DNA of 64,000 nucleotides. It comes from Tetragonia tetragonoides. Its lineage: Eukaryota; Streptophyta; Magnoliopsida; Caryophyllales; Aizoaceae. A program made the position numbers and the translations under genes. The stretch covers positions 22,734,001-22,798,000 of the forward strand of contig CM076146.1 of NCBI GenBank assembly GCA_038025085.1, read 5' to 3'. Below the pieces are notes generated by a model. It was not told where the DNA came from and ran no database searches. It saw nothing but the letters and a program-made list of their open reading frames with translations. This document shows, piece after piece, positions 26,481-39,981 of the stretch. How positions within the stretch are numbered: position 1 is the first letter of the stretch; each line of letters opens with the position of its first letter.

Positions 26481-29400
26481 TCCTAGGTATAGTTTCACAC
26501 TCAAATGAATGCAAACAAAGTATTTGGATGCTTTCTCTTAATACACAACACAAAAGAACTCAAATCTCTTTCACCCTACTCGTATGAGCTTTTAAAACGC
26601 GTAAATGCATTCAAAAGCTTGAGTTAAAGCTTGTTTGTAACTGTAAACATCCTAGGTGTAATTTCACTCTCAAATGAAAGCAAACAATGTATTTGGATGC
26701 TTTCTCTTAATATGCAACACAAAAGAACTCAAATCTCTTTCACCCTACTCGTATGAGCTTTTAAAACGCGTAATTGCATTCAAAAGCTTGAGTTGAAGCT
26801 TGTTTGTAACTGTAAACATCCTAGGTGTAATTTCACTCTCAAATGAAAGCAAACAAAGTATTTGGATGCTTTCTCTTAATATACAACACAAAAGAACTCA
26901 AATCCCTTTCACCCTACTCGTATGAGCTTTTAAAACGCGTAAATGCATTCAAAAGCTTGACTTGAAGCTTGTTTGTAACTGTAAACATCCTAGGTGTAAT
27001 TTCACTCTCAAATGAAAGCAAACAAAGTATTTGGATGCTTTCTCTTAATATACAACACAAAAGAACTCAAATCTCTTTCACCCTACTTGTATGAGCTTTT
27101 AAAACGCGTAAATGCATTCAAAAGCTTGAGTTGAAGCTTGTCTGTAACTGTAAACATCCTAGGTGTAGTTTCACAGTCAAATGATTGCAAACAAAGTATT
27201 TGGATGCTTTCTCTTAATATACAACACAAAAGAACTCAATTTCTATCACCCTAGTCGTAAGAGCTGTTAAAACGCGTAAATGCATTCAACAGCTTGAGTT
27301 GAAGCTTGTTTGTACTTGTAAACATCTTAGGTGTAGTTTCACACTCAAATGAATGCAAACAACGCATTTGGATGCTTTCTCTTAATATACAACACAAAAG
27401 AACTCAAATCTCTTTCACCCTACTCGTATGAGCTTTTAAAAGGCGTAAATGCATTCAAAAGCTTGAGTTGAAGCTTGTTTGTAACTGTAGACATGCTAGG
27501 TGTAGTTTCACACTCAAATGATTGCAAACAAAGTATTTGGATGATTTCTCTTAATATACAACACAAAAGAACTCAAATCTCTTTCACCCTACTCGTATGA
27601 GCTTTTAAAACGCGTAAATGCATTCAAAAGCTTGAGTTGAAACTTGTTTGTAACTGTAAAAATCCTAGGTATAGTTTCACACTCAAATGAATGCAAACAA
27701 AGTATTTGGATGCTTTCTCTTAATATACAACACAAAAAACTCAAATCTCTTTCACCCTACTCGTATAAGCTTTTCAAACGCGTAAATGCATTCAAAAGCT
27801 TGAGTTGAAACTTGTTTGTAACTGTAAACATCCTAGGTATAGTTTCACACTCAAATGAATGCAAACAACGTGTTTGGATGCTTTCTCTTAATATACAACA
27901 CAAAAGAACTCAAATCTCTTTCACCCTACTCGTATGAGCTTTTAAAACGCGTAAATGCATTCAAAAGCTTGAGTTGAAGCTTGTCTGTAACTGTAAACAT
28001 CCTAGGTGTAGTTTCACTCTCAAATGAAAGCAAACAAAGTATTTGGATGCTTTCTCTTAATATACAACACAAAGGAACTCAAATCTCTTTCACCCTACTC
28101 GTATGAGCTTTTAAAACGCGTAAATGCATTCAAAAGCTTGAGTTGAAGCTTGTTTGTAACTGTAAACATCCTAGGTGTAATTTCACACTCAAATGAAAGC
28201 AACCAAAGTATTTGGATGCTTTCTCTTAATATACAACACAAAAGAACTCAAATCTCTTACACCCTACTTGTATGAGCTTTTAAAAACGCGTAAATGCATT
28301 CAAAAGCTTGAGTTGAAGCTTGTTTGTAACTTTAAACATCCTAGGTATAGTTTCACACTCAAATGAATGCAAACAAAGTATTTGGATGCTTTCTCTTAAT
28401 ACACAACACAAAAGAACTCAAATCTCTTTCACCCTACTCGTATGAGCTTTTAAAACGCGTAAATGCATTCAAAAGCTTGAGTTGAAGCTTGTTTGTAACT
28501 GTAAACATCCTAGGTGTAATTTCACTCTCAAATGAAAGCAAACAAACTATTTGGATGCTTTCTCTTAATATACAACACAAAAGAACTCAAATCTCTTTCA
28601 CCCTACTCGTATGAGCTTTTAAAACGCGTAAATGCATTCAAAAGCTTGAGTTGAAGCTTGTTTGTAACTGTAAACATCCTAGGTGTAATTTCACTCTCAA
28701 ATGAAAGCAAACAAAGTATTTGGATGCTTTCTCTTAATATACAACACAAAAGAACTCAAATCTCTTTCACCCTACTTGTATGAGCTTTTAAAACGCGTAA
28801 ATGCATTCAAAAGCTTGAGTTGAAGCTTGTCTGTAACTGTAAACATCCTAGGTGTAGTTTCACAGTCAAATGATTGCAAACAAAGTATTTGGATGCTTTC
28901 TCTTAATATACAACACAAAAGAACTCAATTTCTATCACCCTAGTCGTAAGAGCTGTTAAAACGCGTAAATTCATTCAACAGCTTGAGTTGAAGCTTGTTT
29001 GTACTTGTAAACATCCTAGGTGTAGTTTCACACTCAAATGAATGCAAACAACGCATTTGGATGCTTTCTCTTAATATACAACACAAAAGAACTCAAATCT
29101 CTTTCACCCTACTCGTATGAGCTTTTAAAAGGCGTAAATGCATTCAAAAGCTTGAGTTGAAGCTTGTTTGTAACTGTAGACATGCTAGGTGTAGTTTCAC
29201 ACTCAAATGATTGCAAACAAAGTATTTGGATGATTTCTCTTAATATACAACACAAAAGAACTCAAATCTCTTTCACCCTACTCGTATGAGCTTTTAAAAC
29301 GCGTAAATGCATTCAAAAGCTTGAGTTGAAACTTGTTTGTAACTGTAAAAATCCTAGGTATAGTTTCACACTCAAATGAATGCAAACAAAGTATTTGGAT

Positions 29401-30830
29401 GCTTTCTCTTAATATACAACACAAAAAACTCAAATCTCTTTCACCCTACTCGTATAAGCTTTTCAAACGCGTAAATGCATTCAAAAGCTTGAGTTGAAAC
29501 TTGTTTGTAACTGTAAACATCCTAGGTATAGTTTCACACTCAAATGAATGCAAACAACGTGTTTGGATGCTTTCTCTTAATATACAACACAAAAGAACTC
29601 AAATCTCTTTCACCCTACTCGTATGAGCTTTTAAAACGCGTAAATGCATTCAAAAGCTTGAGTTGAAGCTTGTCTGTAACTGTAAACATCCTAGGTGTAG
29701 TTTCACTCTCAAATGAAAGCAAACAAAGTATTTGGATGCTTTCTCTTAATATACAACACAAAGGAACTCAAATCTCTTTCACCCTACTCGTATGAGCTTT
29801 TAAAACGCGTAAATGCATTCAAAAGCTTGAGTTGAAGCTTGTTTGTAACTGTAAACATCCTAGGTGTAATTTCACACTCAAATGAAAGCAACCAAAGTAT
29901 TTGGATGCTTTCTCTTAATATACAACACAAAAGAACTCAAATCTCTTACACCCTACTTGTATGAGCTTTTAAAAACGCGTAAATGCATTCAAAAGCTTGA
30001 GTTGAAGCTTGTTTGTAACTTTAAACATCCTAGGTATAGTTTCACACTCAAATGAATGCAAACAAAGTATTTGGATGCTTTCTCTTAATACACAACACAA
30101 AAGAACTCAAATCTCTTTCACCCTACTCGTATGAGCTTTTAAAACGCGTAAATGCATTCAAAAGCTTGAGTTGAAGCTTGTTTGTAACTGTAAACATCCT
30201 AGGTGTAATTTCACTCTCAAATGAAAGCAAACAAACTATTTGGATGCTTTCTCTTAATATACAACACAAAAGAACTCAAATCTCTTTCACCCTACTCGTA
30301 TGAGCTTTTAAAACGCGTAAATGCATTCAAAAGCTTGAGTTGAAGCTTGTTTGTAACTGTAAACATCCTAGGTGTAATTTCACTCTCAAATGAAAGCAAA
30401 CAAAGTATTTGGATGCTTTCTCTTAATATACAACACAAAAGAACTCAAATCTCTTTCACCCTACTTGTATGAGCTTTTAAAACGCGTAAATGCATTCAAA
30501 AGCTTGAGTTGAAGCTTGTCTGTAACTGTAAACATCCTAGGTGTAGTTTCACAGTCAAATGATTGCAAACAAAGTATTTGGATGCTTTCTCTTAATATAC
30601 AACACAAAAGAACTCAATTTCTATCACCCTAGTCGTAAGAGCTGTTAAAACGCGTAAATTCATTCAACAGCTTGAGTTGAAGCTTGTTTGTACTTGTAAA
30701 CATCCTAGGTGTAGTTTCACACTCAAATGAATGCAAACAACGCATTTGGATGCTTTCTCTTAATATACAACACAAAAGAACTCAAATCTCTTTCACCCTA
30801 CTCGTATGAGCTTTTAAAACGCGTAAATGC
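26480..30830. repeat. 10-monomer higher-order repeat, 1689 bp, tandem
   Basis: The 10 monomers in order carry: CACAAAGGAAC; AACCAAAG with CTTACACCC and AAAAACG; ACTTTAAAC with AATACACAAC; AACTATTTGG; GTCTGTAAC; V; AACGCATTTGG with AAAAGGCG; GTAGACATGC with GATGATTTC; AAAAATCC with CACAAAAAACTC and CGTATAAGC; and AACGTG. Markers repeat at exactly 1689 bp (27862/29551, 28251/29940, 28541/30230, 27481/29170). Ten monomers are 1690 bp; V (-1), AAAAAACTC (-1) and AAAAACG (+1) give 1689. Lines compared by eye show no difference between the copies. A partial, more diverged third unit lies at 26.48-27.9 kb. Confidence 0.9.
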
Positions 30831-32880
30831 TTTCAAAAGCTTGAGTTGAAGCTTGTTTGTAACTGTAAACATCCTAGGTATAGTTTCACACTCAAATGAA
30901 TGCAAACAAAGTATTTGGATGCTTTCTCTTAATATACAACACAAAAGAACTCAAATCTCTTTCACCCTACTCGTATGAGCTTTTAAAAGGCGTAAATGCT
31001 TTCAAAAGCTTGAGTTGAAGCTTGTTTGTAACTGTAAACATGCTAGGTGTAGTTTCACACTCAAATGATTGCAAACAAAGTATTTGGATGATTTCTCTTA
31101 ATATACAACACAAAAGAACTCAAATCTCTTTCACCCTACTCGTATGAGCTTTTAAAACGCGTAAATGCATTCAAAAGCTTGAGTTGAAACTTGTTTGTAA
31201 CTATAAAAATCCTAGGTATAGTTTCACACTCAAATGAATGCAAACAAAGTATTTGGATGCTTTCTCTTAATATACAACACAAAAGAACTCAAATCTCTTT
31301 CACCCTACTTGTATGAGCTTTTAAAACGCGTAAATGCATTCCAAAGCTTGAGTTGAAGCTTGTCTGTAACTGTAACCATCCTAGGTGTAGTTTCACACTC
31401 AAATGAATGCAAACAAAGTATTTGGATGCTTTCTCTTAATATACAACACAAAAGAACTCAATTTCTATCACCCTATTCGTAAGAGCTGTTAAAACGCGTA
31501 AATTCATTCAACAGCTTGAGTTGAAGCTTGTTTGTACTTGTAAACATCCTAGGTGTAGTTTCACACTCAAATGAATGCAAACAACGCATTTGGATGCTTT
31601 CTCTTAATATACAACACAAAAGAACTCAAATCTCTTTCACCCTACTCGTATGAGCTTTTAAAACGCGTAAATGCTTTCAAAAGCTTGAGTTGAAGCTTGT
31701 TTGTAACTGTAAACATCCTAGGTATAGTTTCACACTCAAATGAATGCAAACAAAGTATTTGGATGCTTTCTCTTAATATACAACACAAAAGAACTCAATT
31801 TCTATCACCCTAGTCGTAAGAGCTGTTAAAACGCGTAAATTTCATTCAACATCTTGAGTTGAAGCTTGTTTGTACTTGTAAACATCCTAGGTGTAGTTTC
31901 ACACTCAAATGAATGCAAACAACGCATTTGGATGCTTTCTCTTAATATACAACACAAAAGAAGTCAAATCTCTTTCACCCTACTCGTATGAGCTTTTAAA
32001 ACGCGTAAATGCATTCAAAAGCTTGAGTTGAAGCTTGTTTGTAACTGTAAACATGCTAGGTGTAGTTTCACACTCAAATGATTGCAAACAAAGTATTTGG
32101 ATGATTTCTCTTAATATACAACACAAAAGAACTCAAATCTCTTTCACCCTACTCGTATGAGCTTTTAAAACGCGTAAATGCATTCAAAAGCTTGAGTTGA
32201 AGCTTGTTTGTAACTGTAAACATCCTAGGTATAGTTTCACACTCAAATGAATGCAAACAAAGTATTTTGATGCTTTTTCTTAATATACAACACAAAAGAA
32301 CTCAAATCTCTTTCACCCTACTCGTATGAGCTTTTAAAACGCGTAAATGCATTCAAAAGCTTGAGTTGAAGCTTGTTTGTAACTGTAAACATGCTAGGTG
32401 TAGTTTCACACTCAAATGATTGCAAACAAAGTATTTGGATGATTTCTCTTAATATACAACACAAAAGAACTCAAATCTCTTTCACCCTACACGTATAAGC
32501 TTTTCAAACGCGTAAATGCATTCAAAAGCTTGAGTTGAAACCTGTTTGTAACTGTAAACATCCTAGGTATAGTTTCACACTCAAATGAATGCAAACAACG
32601 TGTTTGGATGCTTTCTCTTAATATACAACACAAAAGAACTCAAATCTCTTTCACCCTACTCGTATGAGCTTTTAAAACGCGTAAATGCATTCAAAAGCTT
32701 GAGTTGAAGCTTGTTTGTAACTGTAAACATCCTAGGTATAGTTTCACACTCAAATGAATGCAAACAAAGTATTTGGATGCTTTCTCTTAATATACAACAC
32801 AAAAGAACTCAAATCTCTTTCACCCTACTCGTATGAGCTTTTAAAACGCGTAAATGCATTCAAAAGCTTGAGTTGAAGCT
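30550..32880. repeat. Block repeated at 37.3-39.63 kb (offset 6748 bp)
   Basis: Constant 6748-bp offset for V (30615/37363), CTATAAAAATCC (31201/37949), GAAGTCAAATC (31961/38709), GCTTTTTCTT (32271/39019) and ACGTATAAGC (32491/39239). The offset equals 40 monomers minus 12 bases. GTATTTTGATGC near 32264 in this copy reads GTATTTGGATGC in the other, so at least one change followed duplication. Two V monomers close together and a 1-bp insertion AAATTTCATTC are typical of the block. Confidence 0.87.
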
Positions 32881-34400
32881 TGTTTGTAACTGTAAACATC
32901 CTAGGTGTAATTTCACTCTCAAATGAAAGCAAACAAAGTATTTGGATGCTTTCTCTTAATATACAACACAAAAGAACTCAAATCTCTTTCACCCTACTTG
33001 TATGAGCTTTTAAAACGCGTAAATGCATTCAAAAGCTTGAGTTGAAGCTTGTTTGTAACTGTAAACATGCTAGGTGTAGTTTCACACTCAAATGATTGCA
33101 AACAAAGTATTTGGATGATTTCTCTTAATATACAACACAAAAGAACTCAAATCTCTTTCACCCTACTCGTATGAGCTTTTAAAACGCGTAAATGCATTCA
33201 AAAGCTTGAGTTGAAACTTTTTTGTAACTGTAAAAATCCAAGGTATAGTTTCACACTCAAATGAATGCAAACAAAGTATTTGGATGCTTTCTCTTAATAT
33301 ACAACACAAAAGAACTCAAATCTCTTTCACTCTACTCGTATGAGCTTTTAAAACGCGTAAATGCATTCAAAAGCTTGAGTTGAAGCTTGTTTGTAACTGT
33401 AACCATCCTAGGTGTAGTTTCACACTCAAATTATTGCAAACAAAGTATTTGGATGCTTTCTCTTTATATACAACACAAAAGAACTCAATTTCTATCACCC
33501 TAGTCGTAAGAGCTGTTAAAACGCGTAAATTCATTCAACAGCTTGAGTTGAAGCTTGTTTGTACTTGTAAACATCCTAGGTGTAGTTTCACACTCAAATG
33601 AATGCAAACAACGCATTTGGATGCTTTCTCTTAATATACAACACAAAAGAACTCAAATCTCTTTCACCCTACTCGTATGAGCTTTTAAAACGCGTAAATG
33701 CTTTCAAAAGCTTGAGTTGAAGCTTGTTTGTAACTGTAAACATCCTAGGTATAGTTTCACACTCAAATGAATGCAAACAAAGTATTTGGATGCTTTCTCT
33801 TAATATACAACACAAAAGAACTCAATTTCTATCACCCTAGTCGTAAGAGCTGTTAAAACGCGTAAATTCATTCAACATCTTGAGTTGAAGCATGTTTGTA
33901 CTTGTAAACATCCTAGGTGTAGTTTCACACTCAAATGAATGCAAACAACGCATTTGGATGCTTTCTCTTAATATACAACACAAAAGAACTCAAATCTCTT
34001 TCACCCTACTCGTATGAGCTTTTAAAACGCGTAAATGCATTCAAAAGCTTGAGTTGAAGCTTGTTTGTAACTGTAAACATCCTAGGTATAGTTTCACACT
34101 CAAATGATTGCAAACAAAGTATTTGGATGCTTTCTCTTAATATACAACACAAAAGAACTCAAATCTCTTTCACCCTACTCGTATGAGCTTTTAAAACGCG
34201 TAAATGCATTCAAAAGCTTGAGTTGAAGCTTGTTTGTAACTGTAAACATCCTAGGTATAGTTTCACACTCAAATGAATGCAAACAAAGTAATTGGATGCT
34301 TTCTCTTAATACACAACACAAAAAACTCAAATCTCTTTCACCCTACTCGTATGAGCTTTTAAAACGCGTAAATGCATTCAAAAGCTTGAGTTGAAGCTTG
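32880..34400. repeat. Right-domain satellite, CACTCTACTCG / ATTATTGC type
   Basis: Begins with an AAAGC monomer and a T2 monomer, then AACTTTTTTG and CACTCTACTCG monomers, AACCATCC with AAATTATTGC (33430), and two V monomers 338 bp apart. AAATTATTGC recurs at 41531 (offset 8100 bp) and 44566. CAAGGTATAG near 33239 and CTCTTTATATAC near 33470 are private. The AAATTATTCC relatives at 50.98, 52.50, 55.03 and 55.88 kb derive from the same monomer by one base change. Confidence 0.8.
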
Positions 34401-37400
34401 TTTGTAACTGTAAATATCCTAGGTGTAGTTTCACACTCAAATGAATGCAAACAACGTATTTGGATGCTTTCTCTTAATATACAACACAAAAGAACTCAAA
34501 TCTCTTTCACCCTACTCGTATGAGCTTTTAAAACGCGTAAATGCATTCAAAAGCTAGAGTTGAAGCTTGTTTGTAACTGTAAACATCCTAGGTATAGTTT
34601 CACACTCAAATGAATGCAAAGAAAGTATTTGGATGCTTTCTCTTAATATACAACACAAAAGAACTCAAATCTCTTTCACCCTACTCGATGAGCTTTTAAA
34701 ACGCGTAAATGCATTCAAAAGCTTGAGTTGAAGCTTGTTTGTAACTGTAAACATCCTAGGTATAGTTTCACAGTCAAATGATTGCAAACAAAGTATTTGG
34801 AATCTTTCTCTTAATATACAACACAAAAGAACTCAATTTCTATCACCCTAGTCGTAAGAGCTGTTAAAACACGTAAATTCATTCAACAGCTTGAGTTGAA
34901 GCTTGTTTGTACTTGTAAACATCCTAGGTGTAGTTTCACACTCAAATGAATGCAAACAACGTATTTGGATGCTTTCTCTTAATATACAACACAAAAGAAC
35001 TCAAATCTCTTTCACCCTACTCGTATGAGCTTTTAAAACGCGTAAATGCATTCAAAAGCTTGAGTTGAAGCTTGTTTGTAACTGTAAACATCCTAGGTAT
35101 AGTTTCACAATCAAATGAATGCAAACAAAGTATTTGGATGCTTTCTCTTAATATACAACACAAAAGAACTCAAATCTCTTTCACCCTACTCGTATGAGCT
35201 TTTAAAACGCGTAAATGCATTCAAAAGCTTGAGTTGAAGCTTGTTTGTAACTGTAAACATGCTAGGTGTAGTTTCACACTCAAATGATTGCAAACAAAGT
35301 ATTTGGATGATTTCTCTTAATATACAACACAAAAGAACTCAAATCTCTTTCACCCTACTCGTATAAGCTTTTCAAACGCGTAAATGCATTCAAAAGCTTG
35401 AGTTGAAACTTGTTTGTAACTGTAAACATCCTAGGTATAGTTTCACACTCAAATGAATGCAAACAACGTGTTTGGATGCTTTCTCTTAATATACAACACA
35501 AAAAAACTCAAATCTCTTTCACCCTACTCGTATGAGCTTTTAAAACGCGTAAATGCATTCAAAAGCTTGAGTTGAAGCTTGTTTGTAACTGTAAACATCC
35601 TAGGTATAGTTTCACACTCAAATGAATGCAAACAAAGTAATTGGATGCTTTCTCTTAATACACAACACAAAAAACTCAAATCTCTTTCACCCTACTCGTA
35701 TGAGCTTTTAAAACGCGTAAATGCATTCAAAAGCTTGAGTTAAAGCTTGTTTGTAACTGTAAACATCCTAGGTGTAATTTCACACTCAAATGAAAGCAAA
35801 CAAAGTATTTGGATGCTTTCTCTTAATATACAACACAAAAGAACTCAATTTCTATCACCCTAGTCGTAAGAGCTGTTAAAACGCGTAAATTCATTCAACA
35901 GCTTGAGTTGAAGCTTGTTTGTACTTGTAAACATCCTAGGTGTAGTTTCACACTCAAATGAATGCAAACAACGTATTTGGATGCTTTCTCTTAATATACA
36001 ACACAAAAGAACTCAAATCTCTTTCACCCTACTCGTATGAGCTTTTAAAACGCGTAAATGCATTCAAAAGCTAGAGTTGAAGCTTGTTTGTAACTGTAAA
36101 CATCCTAGGTATAGTTTCACACTCAAATGAATGCAAAGAAAGTATTTGGATGCTTTCTCTTAATATACAACACAAAAGAACTCAAATCTCTTTCACCCTA
36201 CTCGATGAGCTTTTAAAACGCGTAAATGCATTCAAAAGCTTGAGTTGAAGCTTGTTTGTAACTGTAAACATCCTAGGTGTAGTTTCACAGTCAAATGATT
36301 GCAAACAAAGTATTTGGAATCTTTCTCTTAATATACAACACAAAAGAACTCAATTTCTATCACCCTAGTCGTAAGAGCTGTTAAAACACGTAAATTCATT
36401 CAACAGCTTGAGTTGAAGCTTGTTTGTACTTGTAAACATCCTAGGTGTAGTTTCACACTCAAATGAATGCAAACAACGTATTTGGATGCTTTCTCTTAAT
36501 ATACAACACAAAAGAACTCAAATCTCTTTCACCCTACTCGTATGAGCTTTTAAAACGCGTAAATGCATTCAAAAGCTTGAGTTGAAGCTTGTTTGTAACT
36601 GTAAACATCCTAGGTATAGTTTCACAATCAAATGAATGCAAACAAAGTATTTGGATGCTTTCTCTTAATATACAACACAAAAGAACTCAAATCTCTTTCA
36701 CCCTACTCGTATGAGCTTTTAAAACGCGTAAATGCATTCAAAAGCTTGAGTTGAAGCTTGTTTGTAACTGTAAACATGCTAGGTGTAGTTTCACACTCAA
36801 ATGATTGCAAACAAAGTATTTGGATGATTTCTCTTAATATACAACACAAAAGAACTCAAATCTCTTTCACCCTACTCGTATAAGCTTTTCAAACGCGTAA
36901 ATGCATTCAAAAGCTTGAGTTGAAACTTGTTTGTAACTGTAAACATCCTAGGTATAGTTTCACACTCAAATGAATGCAAACAACGTGTTTGGATGCTTTC
37001 TCTTAATATACAACACAAAAAAACTCAAATCTCTTTCACCCTACTCGTATGAGCTTTTAAAACGCGTAAATGCATTCAAAAGCTTGAGTTGAAGCTTGTT
37101 TGTAACTGTAAACATCCTAGGTATAGTTTCACACTCAAATGAATGCAAACAAAGTAATTGGATGCTTTCTCTTAATACACAACACAAAAAACTCAAATCT
37201 CTTTCACCCTACTCGTATGAGCTTTTAAAACGCGTAAATGCATTCAAAAGCTTGAGTTAAAGCTTGTTTGTAACTGTAAACATCCTAGGTGTAATTTCAC
37301 ACTCAAATGAAAGCAAACAAAGTATTTGGATGCTTTCTCTTAATATACAACACAAAAGAACTCAATTTCTATCACCCTAGTCGTAAGAGCTGTTAAAACG
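34400..37400. repeat. Tandem 9-monomer repeat, 1517 bp, two copies
   Basis: The 1-bp-deleted word CTACTCGATGAGC occurs at 34681 and 36198 and GAGTTAAAGC at 35737 and 37254, both 1517 bp apart. GCTAGAGTTG and GCAAAGAAAG are also shared. Nine monomers would be 1521; the missing four bases are two V (-2), CGATGAG (-1) and CACAAAAAACTC (-1). The second copy matches about 42.7-44.2 kb at an offset of 6752 bp. Confidence 0.88.
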
Positions 37401-39640
37401 CGTAAATTCATTCAACAGCTTGAGTTGAAGCTTGTTTGTACTTGTAAACATCCTAGGTGTAGTTTCACACTCAAATGAATGCAAACAACGCATTTGGATG
37501 CTTTCTCTTAATATACAACACAAAAGAACTCAAATCTCTTTCACCCTACTCGTATGAGCTTTTAAAACGCGTAAATGCTTTCAAAAGCTTGAGTTGAAGC
37601 TTGTTTGTAACTGTAAACATCCTAGGTATAGTTTCACACTCAAATGAATGCAAACAAAGTATTTGGATGCTTTCTCTTAATATACAACACAAAAGAACTC
37701 AAATCTCTTTCACCCTACTCGTATGAGCTTTTAAAAGGCGTAAATGCTTTCAAAAGCTTGAGTTGAAGCTTGTTTGTAACTGTAAACATGCTAGGTGTAG
37801 TTTCACACTCAAATGATTGCAAACAAAGTATTTGGATGATTTCTCTTAATATACAACACAAAAGAACTCAAATCTCTTTCACCCTACTCGTATGAGCTTT
37901 TAAAACGCGTAAATGCATTCAAAAGCTTGAGTTGAAACTTGTTTGTAACTATAAAAATCCTAGGTATAGTTTCACACTCAAATGAATGCAAACAAAGTAT
38001 TTGGATGCTTTCTCTTAATATACAACACAAAAGAACTCAAATCTCTTTCACCCTACTTGTATGAGCTTTTAAAACGCGTAAATGCATTCCAAAGCTTGAG
38101 TTGAAGCTTGTCTGTAACTGTAACCATCCTAGGTGTAGTTTCACACTCAAATGAATGCAAACAAAGTATTTGGATGCTTTCTCTTAATATACAACACAAA
38201 AGAACTCAATTTCTATCACCCTATTCGTAAGAGCTGTTAAAACGCGTAAATTCATTCAACAGCTTGAGTTGAAGCTTGTTTGTACTTGTAAACATCCTAG
38301 GTGTAGTTTCACACTCAAATGAATGCAAACAACGCATTTGGATGCTTTCTCTTAATATACAACACAAAAGAACTCAAATCTCTTTCACCCTACTCGTATG
38401 AGCTTTTAAAACGCGTAAATGCTTTCAAAAGCTTGAGTTGAAGCTTGTTTGTAACTGTAAACATCCTAGGTATAGTTTCACACTCAAATGAATGCAAACA
38501 AAGTATTTGGATGCTTTCTCTTAATATACAACACAAAAGAACTCAATTTCTATCACCCTAGTCGTAAGAGCTGTTAAAACGCGTAAATTTCATTCAACAT
38601 CTTGAGTTGAAGCTTGTTTGTACTTGTAAACATCCTAGGTGTAGTTTCACACTCAAATGAATGCAAACAACGCATTTGGATGCTTTCTCTTAATATACAA
38701 CACAAAAGAAGTCAAATCTCTTTCACCCTACTCGTATGAGCTTTTAAAACGCGTAAATGCATTCAAAAGCTTGAGTTGAAGCTTGTTTGTAACTGTAAAC
38801 ATGCTAGGTGTAGTTTCACACTCAAATGATTGCAAACAAAGTATTTGGATGCTTTCTCTTAATATACAACACAAAAGAACTCAAATCTCTTTCACCCTAC
38901 TCGTATGAGCTTTTAAAACGCGTAAATGCATTCAAAAGCTTGAGTTGAAGCTTGTTTGTAACTGTAAACATCCTAGGTATAGTTTCACACTCAAATGAAT
39001 GCAAACAAAGTATTTGGATGCTTTTTCTTAATATACAACACAAAAGAACTCAAATCTCTTTCACCCTACTCGTATGAGCTTTTAAAACGCGTAAATGCAT
39101 TCAAAAGCTTGAGTTGAAGCTTGTTTGTAACTGTAAACATGCTAGGTGTAGTTTCACACTCAAATGATTGCAAACAAAGTATTTGGATGATTTCTCTTAA
39201 TATACAACACAAAAGAACTCAAATCTCTTTCACCCTACACGTATAAGCTTTTCAAACGCGTAAATGCATTCAAAAGCTTGAGTTGAAACCTGTTTGTAAC
39301 TGTAAACATCCTAGGTATAGTTTCACACTCAAATGAATGCAAACAACGTGTTTGGATGCTTTCTCTTAATATACAACACAAAAGAACTCAAATCTCTTTC
39401 ACCCTACTCGTATGAGCTTTTAAAACGCGTAAATGCATTCAAAAGCTTGAGTTGAAGCTTGTTTGTAACTGTAAACATCCTAGGTATAGTTTCACACTCA
39501 AATGAATGCAAACAAAGTATTTGGATGCTTTCTCTTAATATACAACACAAAAGAACTCAAATCTCTTTCACCCTACTCGTATGAGCTTTTAAAACGCGTA
39601 AATGCGTTCAAAAGCTTGAGTTGAAGCTTGTTTGTAACTG
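37300..39640. repeat. Second copy of the 30.55-32.88 kb block
   Basis: Carries the same marker series as the left copy at +6748 bp. Near 38.85 kb a monomer has GATGCTTTC where the left copy has GATGATTTC, so copies have begun to diverge or exchange. The block follows directly on the AAAGC monomer ending the 1517-bp tandem and ends at the unusual monomers starting at 39645. Confidence 0.86.
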
Positions 39641-39644
39641 TAAA

Positions 39645-39981
39645 CATCCTAGGTGTAGTTTCACACTCAAATGATTACAAACAAAGTATTTGTTTGCTTT
39701 CTGTTAATATACAACACAAAAGAACTCAAATCTCTTTCACTCTACTCGTATGAGCTTTTAAAACGTGTAAATGCATTCAAAAGCTTGAGTTGAAGCTTGT
39801 TTGTAACTGTAAACATCCTAGGTGTAGTTTCCCACTCAAATGATTGCAAACAAAGTAAGTGGATGCTTTCTCTTAATACACAACACAAAAAACTCAAATC
39901 TCTTTCACCCTACTCGTATGAGCTTTTAAAACGCGTAAATGCATTCAAAAGCTTGAGTTGAAGCTTGTTTGTAACTGTAAA
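39645..39981. repeat. Two poorly homogenised monomers
   Basis: The first (169 bp) has AAATGATTACAAAC, TATTTGTTTGCTTTCTG, CACTCTACTCG and AAAACGTGTAAATG, which destroys the MluI site. The second (168 bp) has GTTTCCCACTC, AAAGTAAGTGG and CACAAAAAACTC. Several of these changes occur nowhere else that I noticed. They lie exactly at the boundary between the block ending at 39.63 kb and the following one, preceded by AATGCGTTC at about 39602. Confidence 0.82.

Noticed and set aside
33380..33601. Plus-strand open frame of 73 codons
   Set aside because: It crosses a V monomer, and the same peptide motif appears at both ends because it reads successive monomers. No coding evidence.
39645..39981. Possible transposon remnant in the diverged monomers
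   Set aside because: Both monomers keep full length and phase (169 and 168 bp) and align to the consensus throughout; the differences are substitutions, with no target-site duplication or foreign segment.
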